Shown here piece after piece: positions 17,020 to 23,811 of a DNA stretch of 64,000 nucleotides (positions are counted from its first letter, which is position 1; each line of letters opens with the position of its first letter). The notes beneath the pieces are model-generated. The model was not told where the DNA came from and searched no databases. It saw only the letters and a list, made by a program, of their open reading frames with translations. The position numbers and the translations under genes are program-made. The DNA comes from Oscillospiraceae bacterium (lineage in GTDB: Bacteria; Bacillota; Clostridia; Oscillospirales; Oscillospiraceae): NCBI GenBank assembly GCA_020025595.1, contig JAHHRV010000005.1, positions 1-64,000 on the forward strand, written 5' to 3'.

Positions 17020-18828
17020 TTATTTGCTCAGAATGTGCTGATTGTAGAAGATGCTTTTCTTTTCCAGTTCGCTGTTGGCTTCTTCAAAGCCGTATTCTTC
17101 AAAAATCGTCTTATCTCCGGAGAACAGATCCGTTCCGATTCCAAGGCGGCTTCCGTCAAATGTGACACCCATACTGGACAGAATGGTGGGGAAGAAATCG
17201 AAATTTGCATACTGTCGGTTGAACAGGATGTCGTGATCTCTGCTGGCAACACCCGGAGCAGGATTCAGAATTACATTGTACTGGGAACGATGATAATCTT
17301 CATCAAAATGATAGAATTCAAAGAAGTTCGTTTCCATGCTCAGATGGTCACCGGTAATCACAACGGTTGTATTGTCATAGAAGGGCTGTGCCTGAATCCA
17401 GCGGACAAACTTATAAACCTCGGCAGAGCTGTATGCCACAACATTGGCATACTGGTTTTCGTAGGGGGTCGGAGCAAACCGGCTTAGATAACCATCCGGG
17501 CGGTGGGTATCGGCGGTCTCCATGACAAAGTGGAAGGGTTTTCCGGTTTCACTGAGCCGGGTAATTTCATCCTTGGCAAATTTGAAGAGCTTGTCATCCT
17601 CATAGCCCCACCAAACTGCATAATCCGGAGGAATCAACCCGTTTTCCTTTGCGTACTTATAGTCCATGATTTTGAAATCGCCGTGAGTTTCAAAATAATA
17701 GGTCAGTCCGCCGAAATCGGCATCCGCACCGAACATCAGGGTCTGCTCGTATCCCTGTTCTGCCAGAATATCTCCCATAGTATATGCTCCCGGCAGGAAA
17801 TTATCCTTGGAGCCGTAAGCGTTTCGCTCCGTAGGTGCCTTCATCGGCAGACCTGTCGACATATTGACCATGGAAGCAACGGACCAGGTGGTTCCTACAG
17901 CGGCCTGAGGCCCGCCAAAATTCTGGTCGTTATGGGAGAAGCTGTATCCCTCCGAGGCAATCTCCGTCAGCTCGGGAATCAGGTTTTCATCCATAAATCC
18001 GCCCAAATCTTTGGACATATAACTGTTTTCCATGGATTCGAGATAAATATGGATCAGATTCCGCTTTTTTTCCGGGAACTGCAGATTCACATCCCGAGGG
18101 TCCACATAGTGTTCATCGATGAAGGTGGATCTTGCAAGATAGGCTTTGGTCAGGTCAAACAGATGGTATTGGCAAATGCCATAGGTGAGACCGCCGAAAA
18201 AGACCACGATTGCAAGCAGCAGGCTGAAATTTTTGGAAAAAGCCTTTCGATAAGAGGAAGTCTGATTGTTCTGCTTCAAAAGCCGGGAAGCATCGAATGT
18301 CAGCAGATACAAAACGGTGGTGACCAATATGGTATTGAAGAAGGGAGCTTCAAGAGCATTGACATAATCCGTTGAATTTGCTCCTGCGGCAGGGGAGAAC
18401 AGATTGATGATCAACTGGTCAGCAGTAAAATCTGAAAATTCTGTTTTCCCCCAAATGGTCATGAAAATGCAGAGCAATCCAATAAAAGTCAGAATACTGA
18501 AACCGATTTTCCGGCCGACTGAAGCGCTTTCCTGCCCAGATTCAGCAAGGCGTTTGCTGTATTTCATCTGAAGAAACAGCAGCAGGGCTGAGGCAGCCGC
18601 TGCGAGGATAAAAAATCCTGCAATTCCGGCAGCACCGTATTCGCCGGGAACCAGAAAATGTTCAAACCGCAACAGGTATTTCCATACCGCAATGGAAACC
18701 AGAGGTGTCAGAAACACATTCTTTATATACTGGGCCACAGTAAAATCAGAATTGCGGCGTTTTGCGAAAAATGCAATCTGAATTGCAATCATCAGAACCG
18801 ATGCTGCAATTCCAAGTAAAACGAACAT
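17020..18828 (-). CDS. LTA synthase/phosphoglycerol transferase family sulfatase-fold enzyme
   Basis: 602 residues. Five hydrophobic segments fill residues about 1-235. An extracellular sulfatase-fold domain follows, about 255-590. Catalytic signs: LESMENSY near 270 (metal-binding Glu), the TTWS segment near 312 holding the probable Thr nucleophile, ETADTHRP near 440, and TGDHLS near 490 (Asp/His metal ligands). Relatives move phosphoglycerol from phosphatidylglycerol to lipoteichoic acid or other surface glycans. Start ATG preceded by AAAGGATG. Cardiolipin synthase, a PlsY-like enzyme and a lipid glycosyltransferase are also in the window, though not adjacent. Confidence 0.85.
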   Translation of the reverse strand: MFVLLGIAASVLMIAIQIAFFAKRRNSDFTVAQYIKNVFLTPLVSIAVWKYLLRFEHFLVPGEYGAAGIAGFFILAAAASALLLFLQMKYSKRLAESGQESASVGRKIGFSILTFIGLLCIFMTIWGKTEFSDFTADQLIINLFSPAAGANSTDYVNALEAPFFNTILVTTVLYLLTFDASRLLKQNNQTSSYRKAFSKNFSLLLAIVVFFGGLTYGICQYHLFDLTKAYLARSTFIDEHYVDPRDVNLQFPEKKRNLIHIYLESMENSYMSKDLGGFMDENLIPELTEIASEGYSFSHNDQNFGGPQAAVGTTWSVASMVNMSTGLPMKAPTERNAYGSKDNFLPGAYTMGDILAEQGYEQTLMFGADADFGGLTYYFETHGDFKIMDYKYAKENGLIPPDYAVWWGYEDDKLFKFAKDEITRLSETGKPFHFVMETADTHRPDGYLSRFAPTPYENQYANVVAYSSAEVYKFVRWIQAQPFYDNTTVVITGDHLSMETNFFEFYHFDEDYHRSQYNVILNPAPGVASRDHDILFNRQYANFDFFPTILSSMGVTFDGSRLGIGTDLFSGDKTIFEEYGFEEANSELEKKSIFYNQHILSK

Positions 18829-19034
18829 GAAATCATCCTTTCATATATACAGAACCTGTCGATCTCCAGGTCTAGTGACAACTGTGTTCCATCCTACCAC
18901 AGAAGAACCCGCAATACAATCACCTTTAAGAATAATTCATCTTTCTTCATATCCTTGCGCATCATGAACAGGTGCCGCAGCTTTTTTATAGCTGAAATAC
19001 GAATAGAATTATTTTTGAAGTATGATAAAATTGA

Positions 19035-19061
19035 TGTAACATTCACAGTACAAAAGTCTAT
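19035..19061 (+). promoter_or_regulatory. Candidate ECF-type autoregulated promoter
   Basis: TGTAAC (19035-19040) and GTCTAT (19056-19061), 15 bases apart, resemble ECF sigma promoters (an AAC-containing -35 and a GTC-containing -10). The ribosome site begins about 10 bases downstream. The spacing is slightly short, so this is a suggestion only. Confidence 0.35.
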
Positions 19062-19085
19062 TACTAAGGTGAGGAGGGAAAGAGG

Positions 19086-19643
19086 ATGCAGGATCAGAAA
19101 ATCATATCGCTGCTATGGAACAGAGAAGAGAACGCTATCGAGCTGCTGGCTAAGGCCTTTGGCAAGCGGCTGCACATGATTGCTCAGAACATTCTGGGCT
19201 CACCAAGGGATGCAGAAGAGTCCGTCAATGATACATATCTTGCAGTCTGGAACGCTGTTCCTCCGACAAAGCCCGACCCTCTGGCCGGTTTTGTCTATAA
19301 GACCGGAAGACATATTGCACTGGACCGGCTCAAGTATAACACCGCAGAAAAAAGAAACGGGAAATATGATGCATCCATCGATGAGCTTGCCAACTGTATC
19401 CCTGCTCAGGCGCTGGAGGAACACATAGAAGCCAAGGAACTGGGACAGGCGATCAACCGCTTTCTCGGCACCATCAGCACAGAAAACCGGGACCTGTTTC
19501 TGCGCAGATACTGGTTTGGGGACCCGGTTCAGCAAATTGCAAAGGACTTTCACCTGAGGCCCAATGCTGCCAGCGTCAGACTTGGCAGAATCCGTATGCA
19601 GCTGAGAGAATTCTTAATCAAGGAGGGATATCTCGATGAATGA
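19086..19643 (+). CDS. ECF-type RNA polymerase sigma factor
   Basis: 185 residues. Region 2 spans about 10-90, with the DAEESVNDTYLAVWNAVPP core-binding helix and the KTGRHIALDRLK -10-recognition helix. Region 4 spans about 125-180, with the helix-turn-helix FGDPVQQIAKDFHLRPNAASVRLGR. The ATG at 19086 has GAGGAGGG upstream. The last 8 bases overlap the next gene, whose ribosome site AAGGAGGG lies inside this gene, so the two are translationally coupled. In the usual ECF arrangement the next gene encodes the anti-sigma factor; here it encodes a membrane-anchored serpin. Confidence 0.92.
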   Translation: MQDQKIISLLWNREENAIELLAKAFGKRLHMIAQNILGSPRDAEESVNDTYLAVWNAVPPTKPDPLAGFVYKTGRHIALDRLKYNTAEKRNGKYDASIDELANCIPAQALEEHIEAKELGQAINRFLGTISTENRDLFLRRYWFGDPVQQIAKDFHLRPNAASVRLGRIRMQLREFLIKEGYLDE

Positions 19644-21033
19644 GAAAGTAGCAAATGCACTGGATCAAGTGGACGATGCGTATATCGCCCATGCTGCCAG
19701 AAAACGCAAAAAAAGACACATTTTTTATGTTGCAGTCGCCGCAGTTCTGGCTCTGGTACTTTTCTGGAACGCGCCCAGTATTCCTTTGGCAGTTTCAGCA
19801 AAGGCGGTCAGCCTGGCTTCTGAATCCAGAAAGCGAGAGCGACCCAATGTGGATTCGGACGAGTATGATCTGTGGCTTGAGGAGACACAACAGCGAAGAA
19901 CCACCGCAAACGAGATTCTGCCGTCCATTGCAGATTTTTCCGGACAGTGCTCCAAAGCCATTCTGACAGGGCCTGACAACACCAATCAGCTCTGGTCGCC
20001 TGTCAATGCATATATCGCCCTTGCCATGACTGCTGAGCTGACAGCCGGAACCACACAGCAACAGCTGTTGGATGTGCTGGGCGCAGGAAACACCGAACAG
20101 CTTCGGCAGGGGATTGGTGCCGTGTGGGAGTCGATCTATCAGGACAACGGAAAAGAAGTCAGTGTGCTGGCAAATTCCCTCTGGCTGGATGACGAAATGA
20201 AGTATCATCAGGATGTGATGGATCTGCTGTCTCAGTCGTACTACGCTTCTGTTTACCAGGGAGATCTGGGCAGCACCAAGACCAACCGCGCCATGGGCAA
20301 CTGGCTGAACAACGAAACCGGAGGTTTCCTGAAAGACCGCACCCAGAATGTCAGAATAAGTCCCAACAGCACACTCTCGCTGCTGTCCACCATTTATTTC
20401 CAGGGAAAATGGTACGACGAATTCTCTTCCGGCAAGAATACGGAAGATGTATTCCACGCTCCTGCCGGGGAAGTGCAGTGCACCTATATGAACGCTGAAG
20501 AGCGGAAAATGAATTATTATTGGGGCGAAGATTTCGGAGCAGTAGCCCTTCGCCTGCAAAACGGCGGTTCTATGTGGTTCATTCTCCCGGATGAAGACAA
20601 AACCATTCAGGATGTCCTGCAGCGCGGAGAATACATGGATATCATCGCCAATACAGGGGACCAGCCCATCGCAAATGAGAAGTATATGAAGGTCAATCTG
20701 TCTGTCCCTAAATTTGATGTGAGCGCCAGCACCGATCTGAAACCTGGTCTGCAGAGCATGGGAATTACGCAGATCTTTGAACCTCTTGGCAATGATTTTT
20801 CTCCCTCATTCGACACGGAGCTTCCTATTTATCTGGACAGCATCAATCAGGATACCCGGGTAGCGATTGACGAAAAGGGCGTTGTTGCTGCCAGTTATAT
20901 CGTCCTGGAGTTCGGAGCCGGAGCCGCTGAGCCTCCCGAGGAAATCATCGACTTTGTTCTGGACCGCCCGTTTCTGTTTGCAATCTGCAAAGACCAGATC
21001 CCTCTGTTTATGGGTTCTGTAAATCAACCGTAA
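19636..21033 (+). CDS. Membrane-anchored serpin in anti-sigma position
   Basis: 465 residues. Residues 1-28 are cytoplasmic and charged (MNEKVANALDQVDDAYIAHA then a Lys/Arg cluster), 29-46 form one membrane helix, and about 50-90 is a linker. Residues 95-465 are a full serpin fold, with LWSPVNAYIALAMTAELTAG at its start and FLFAICKDQIPLFMGSV at its end. The hinge of the reactive-centre loop (near 413-425) reads EKGVVAASYIV, where inhibitory serpins have a run of small residues at P12-P9; the bulky Tyr and Ile make inhibition uncertain. The short cytoplasmic head resembles the N-termini of Clostridial ECF anti-sigma proteins (inference). It overlaps the ECF sigma gene by 8 bases. A terminator follows. 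Confidence 0.85.
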   Translation: MNEKVANALDQVDDAYIAHAARKRKKRHIFYVAVAAVLALVLFWNAPSIPLAVSAKAVSLASESRKRERPNVDSDEYDLWLEETQQRRTTANEILPSIADFSGQCSKAILTGPDNTNQLWSPVNAYIALAMTAELTAGTTQQQLLDVLGAGNTEQLRQGIGAVWESIYQDNGKEVSVLANSLWLDDEMKYHQDVMDLLSQSYYASVYQGDLGSTKTNRAMGNWLNNETGGFLKDRTQNVRISPNSTLSLLSTIYFQGKWYDEFSSGKNTEDVFHAPAGEVQCTYMNAEERKMNYYWGEDFGAVALRLQNGGSMWFILPDEDKTIQDVLQRGEYMDIIANTGDQPIANEKYMKVNLSVPKFDVSASTDLKPGLQSMGITQIFEPLGNDFSPSFDTELPIYLDSINQDTRVAIDEKGVVAASYIVLEFGAGAAEPPEEIIDFVLDRPFLFAICKDQIPLFMGSVNQP

Positions 21034-21043
21034 CATCAATTAT

Positions 21044-21085
21044 AGCCAGAGCAGCGGATTTATTTCACTGCTCTGGCTTGTTTTT
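21044..21085 (+). terminator. Hairpin terminator after the serpin gene
   Basis: AGCCAGAGCAG and CTGCTCTGGCT form an 11-bp perfect stem with a 13-base loop, followed by TGTTTTT. Confidence 0.85.
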
Positions 21086-21096
21086 AGTGTTTCGTA

Positions 21097-21117
21097 TGCC
21101 TGCCCGGACTCGAACAA
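21097..21117 (-). other. Short tRNA-3'-end-like remnant
   Basis: On the minus strand the sequence TTCGAGTCCGGGCAGGCA looks like the T-loop and 3' acceptor strand of a tRNA. The 5' side of the T stem does not pair and no tRNA body is present. It could be an attachment-site scar of a lost element, or chance. Confidence 0.25.
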
Positions 21118-21172
21118 GAGCAAACCATGAATAAAGATGGAGATTTATATGGATTTTTCTTCCACAATGTGG

Positions 21173-21342
21173 TATAATCACAGAGAATGTCAAAGGCCCC
21201 TGTTCTTCGAAAGGAAGTGAGCGTCCTGTCCGATACAAAAGGGCAGTCCGGGCCGTACACGAGCATAAGGGAATAACCGATATATAGAAGGATCGGTTAT
21301 GGTTATGTGGAATCTTTTGAATACGGAAGGTGTAAAATCATT
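21173..21342 (+). other. Promoter and structured 5' leader of COG0523 operon
   Basis: TATAAT (about 21173-21178; no good -35) is followed by a long leader. GGCCC (21195-21199) can pair with GGGCC (21250-21254), enclosing two hairpins: CTTC/GAAG (21205-21217) and CTGTCC/GGGCAG (21226-21246). This makes a three-way junction. A second stem, ATAACCGAT/ATCGGTTAT (21273-21300), sits 40 bases before the start codon and has no T run. It looks like a cis-regulatory RNA, plausibly metal-responsive given the gene behind it, but matches no riboswitch I can name. Confidence 0.45.
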
Positions 21343-22446
21343 ATGACAAAAATTGATATTTATTCCGGCTTCCTGGGTGCCGGTAAAACGACCCTGATCA
21401 AGAAGATGATTTCCGAAGGCTACCAGAATCAGAAGCTGGTCCTGATCGAGAACGAATTCGGCGAAATCGGCATCGACGGCGGCTTCCTGAAGGATGCCGG
21501 CATTAACATCACCGAGATGAACTCCGGCTGTATCTGCTGCAGCCTGGTGGGCGATTTCGGCAGAGCTCTGGAGAAGGTGATTGCTGAGTATCATCCCGAC
21601 CGCGTGATCATCGAGCCCTCCGGCGTTGGCAAGCTGTCCGATGTCATCGGCGCAGTCAAGAAGGTCATCGGCCACGATGTCGAGCTGGGCTATACCGTTG
21701 CTGTTGCAGATGCAGGCAAGGTTAAGGTTTATATGAAGAACTTCGGCGAGTTCTACAACAACCAGATCGAGACCGCTTCCACCATCATTCTGTCCAGAAC
21801 CGATGCCATCACCGAGGCTAAGCTGAACACCGCTCTGAGCCTGATCCGTGAACACAACGACAAGGCTACAGTCGTTACCACTCCCTGGACCGAGCTGACC
21901 GGCGAACAGCTGATCGAGGCTATGGAAGGAAATGCTTCTCTGGCCAAGGATCTGGCTGATCTGGAGCATGAACATCATCACGAGCATGACGAGCATTGCT
22001 GCTGCGGCCATGACCACGACCATGACCACGAGCATCATCATGATCACGACGAACACTGCGATTGCGGTCACGACCATGACCACGACCACGAGCATCATCA
22101 CGAGCATGACGAGCATTGCGGTTGTGGCTGCGATCACGATCATGACCACGAGCATCATCACCATCATCACGCAGACGAAGTGTTCACTTCCTGGGGCGTC
22201 GAAACCACCAAGAAGTTCACTGCTGACGAAATCCGCCACATTCTGGAAGAGCTGGATTCCGGCGAGTACGGCATCGTTCTGCGTGCAAAGGGCATCGTAG
22301 CCGGTGCTGACGGTAAGTGGCTGCACTTTGACCATGTTCCCGGTGAAGCAGATGTGCGTACCGGCAGCGCAGGCGTGATCGGCCGTCTGTGCGTCATTGG
22401 TTCTAAGCTGAATGAACAGGAAATCGTAAAGCTTTTCGGTCTGTAA
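21343..22446 (+). CDS. COG0523 (CobW-like) metal GTPase with His-rich metal-binding insert
   Basis: 367 residues. The P-loop GFLGAGKTT is at residues 9-17, ENEFGEIGIDG near 36-46, the metal-binding GCICC motif at 62-66, and EPSGVGKLSDV near 97. Residues about 207-280 form an insert of three tandem units of the type HEHDEHCxCGHDHDHDHEHHH. It ends in six His, so it can bind many Zn, Ni or Co ions. A CobW C-terminal domain follows. Members act as metallochaperones or metal reservoirs, often for zinc. The ATG at 21343 is chosen because the P-loop then lies at the usual distance from the N-terminus. A related gene follows after 10 bases. Confidence 0.88.
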   Translation: MTKIDIYSGFLGAGKTTLIKKMISEGYQNQKLVLIENEFGEIGIDGGFLKDAGINITEMNSGCICCSLVGDFGRALEKVIAEYHPDRVIIEPSGVGKLSDVIGAVKKVIGHDVELGYTVAVADAGKVKVYMKNFGEFYNNQIETASTIILSRTDAITEAKLNTALSLIREHNDKATVVTTPWTELTGEQLIEAMEGNASLAKDLADLEHEHHHEHDEHCCCGHDHDHDHEHHHDHDEHCDCGHDHDHDHEHHHEHDEHCGCGCDHDHDHEHHHHHHADEVFTSWGVETTKKFTADEIRHILEELDSGEYGIVLRAKGIVAGADGKWLHFDHVPGEADVRTGSAGVIGRLCVIGSKLNEQEIVKLFGL

Positions 22447-22456
22447 GGAGCGTTTT

Positions 22457-23398
22457 ATGGTAGAAATTCCCGTATATGCCTTTACCGGTTTCTTGGATTC
22501 CGGTAAAACCAAGTTTATCCAGGAAACTCTGGAGGATGAGCGTTTTAATGCCGGCGAGCGGACCCTGCTGCTGGTATTTGAAGAGGGCGAGGAGGAATTT
22601 GATTTCTCCACCTATCCTCATAAGAATGTCTATATGGAAGTGCTGGATCAGGAAACCGTTACCACCAAGGATCTGGCAGCGCTTGTAAAGAAGCACAAGC
22701 CCGAGCGTATCGTTGCAGAGCTGAACGGTATGCAGTTGGTGGGTGACCTGTATATGAAATTCCCCAAGGAATGGGTCGTTGCCCAGGAGGTCATGTTCGC
22801 TGACAGCACAACCATTATGGCTTACAACGCCAATATGCGCAATCTGGTTATGGACAAGCTGACCGGTGCACAGATGGTTGTATTCAACCGACTGGAAAAG
22901 GGTCAGGACACCATGCCTTTCCACAAGCTCGCCCGTGCTGCTAGCCGTCAGATCGACATTCTGTACGACTACACCGACGGCTCCACCGCATTTGATGATA
23001 TCGAAGATCCGCTGCCTTTTGATGTCAACGCCTCCGTTGTTACCATTGAGGACGACGACTATGCGCTGTGGTTCCGGGATGTCACGGAAGATCCCGAAAA
23101 GTACAACGGCAAGACCGTGGAATTCAAGGCTCAGGTTGCCATGCTGCGCAGAGACAAGAACGGAATGTTCGCACCCGGTCGGTTTATCATGACCTGCTGT
23201 GTAGAGGATATCCAGTTCTGCGGTCTGCCCTGCAAGTGGCAGGATGCCAAGTCCTTGAAGCCCCGCAGCTGGGTCAAGGTAAGAGCTGCGGTTTCCGCCG
23301 AAACCCATTACCTGTACCAGGGTGATGTGGGACCTGTATTGACCGGTATCTCGGTAGAAAGCGCTGCCCCTGCCGTTGAGGAGGTCTGCACATTCTGA
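22457..23398 (+). CDS. COG0523-like GTPase fused to YcgQ/TIGR03943-like C-terminal domain
   Basis: 313 residues. The N-terminal half (about 1-170) has the CobW-like start VYAFTGFLDSGKTKF with an intact P-loop, but lacks the CxCC metal motif and has FNRLEKGQD in place of a clean NKxD. The C-terminal half (about 185-300) resembles the soluble domain of YcgQ/TIGR03943 proteins, with MTCCVEDIQFCGLPCKW near 250, rich in Cys. YcgQ- and YcgR-type proteins are linked to zinc homeostasis in Bacillus (family knowledge). The fusion ties the two functions into one chain without a membrane domain. It starts 10 bases after the His-rich GTPase with AAGGAG before the ATG, and overlaps the next small gene as TGATG. 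Confidence 0.75.
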   Translation: MVEIPVYAFTGFLDSGKTKFIQETLEDERFNAGERTLLLVFEEGEEEFDFSTYPHKNVYMEVLDQETVTTKDLAALVKKHKPERIVAELNGMQLVGDLYMKFPKEWVVAQEVMFADSTTIMAYNANMRNLVMDKLTGAQMVVFNRLEKGQDTMPFHKLARAASRQIDILYDYTDGSTAFDDIEDPLPFDVNASVVTIEDDDYALWFRDVTEDPEKYNGKTVEFKAQVAMLRRDKNGMFAPGRFIMTCCVEDIQFCGLPCKWQDAKSLKPRSWVKVRAAVSAETHYLYQGDVGPVLTGISVESAAPAVEEVCTF

Positions 23399-23562
23399 TG
23401 TTACATTCTATTTTATCTTCGGTTGGCGTCATCGGCGGAGCAGATGGCCCCACTGCAGTTTATGTAACCGGACTGAATAGCCCTGCAATCATTGTCGCAG
23501 CATCCGCTGTGGTTATTGCAATTGCATTTGTAATGGTTCTTTTCAGAAGGAAAAGAAAGTAA
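23398..23562 (+). CDS. 54-residue membrane protein with OadB-like GGADGPT motif
   Basis: 54 residues: a short N-terminus, the motif GVIGGADGPTAVYVTG (10-25), then one hydrophobic helix (about 30-49) and a basic tail RRKRK. The GGADGPT motif is typical of the beta subunit of sodium-pumping oxaloacetate/glutaconyl-CoA decarboxylases, where it lies in a re-entrant, sodium-binding part of a much larger protein. Here only that element is present, so decarboxylase activity is excluded. The ATG overlaps the stop of the COG0523 fusion gene, and GAGGAGG lies 13 bases upstream. A strong terminator ends the operon after it. Role unknown. Confidence 0.65.
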   Translation: MLHSILSSVGVIGGADGPTAVYVTGLNSPAIIVAASAVVIAIAFVMVLFRRKRK

Positions 23563-23568
23563 ATCCTG

Positions 23569-23609
23569 CCCCTGCGAGTATCCCATATTCGCAGGGGTAT
23601 TCATTTTTT
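23569..23609 (+). terminator. Hairpin terminator of the COG0523 operon
   Basis: CCCCTGCGA pairs with TCGCAGGGG (9 bp) with an 11-base loop, followed by TATTCATTTTTTC. Confidence 0.8.
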
Positions 23610-23640
23610 CATGAATATACATACTTGTATGCATGAATAT
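23610..23640. repeat. Direct repeat CATGAATAT x2, ARG-box-like
   Basis: CATGAATAT occurs at 23610-23618 and 23632-23640, with ATACATACTTGTATGCAT between. The repeats resemble the first half of Bacillus-type ARG boxes (CATGAATAAAAATKCAAK). They lie about 90-120 bases upstream of the promoter of the amino acid transporter. Confidence 0.35.
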
Positions 23641-23730
23641 TTGAATAGTATTTTTGAGATAATGCATATTCTATAATTTTTGCACATATAAAACCATATT
23701 TCCTCCGCTGATAAATGTATAGTTTTGCGG

Positions 23731-23759
23731 TTGACAATGAATAATATACGAGTTATAAT
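23731..23759 (+). promoter_or_regulatory. Consensus sigma-A promoter of amino acid ABC operon
   Basis: TTGACA (23731-23736), a 17-base spacer and TATAAT (23754-23759): a perfect match to consensus. Expression should be strong unless repressed. Confidence 0.85.
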
Positions 23760-23811
23760 TCAGTCATAAATCAACAACGCATTAACGCGATGAAAAAAGG
23801 AGAAATGGAAA

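Noticed and set aside
21190..21300. NiCo (czcD) riboswitch in the COG0523 leader
   Set aside because: A GGGCAG string and multi-stem fold are suggestive, but the four-way junction and conserved cores could not be matched by eye.
22000..22176. Repetitive DNA in the His-rich insert seen as a possible CRISPR or tandem repeat array
   Set aside because: It is in frame and encodes the His/Asp/Cys metal-binding repeats; units lack unique spacers.
23398..23562. Truncated oxaloacetate decarboxylase beta gene (pseudogene)
   Set aside because: The short frame has its own start, overlaps the upstream stop, ends in a basic anchor tail and is followed by a terminator; it looks like a complete small gene rather than a fragment.
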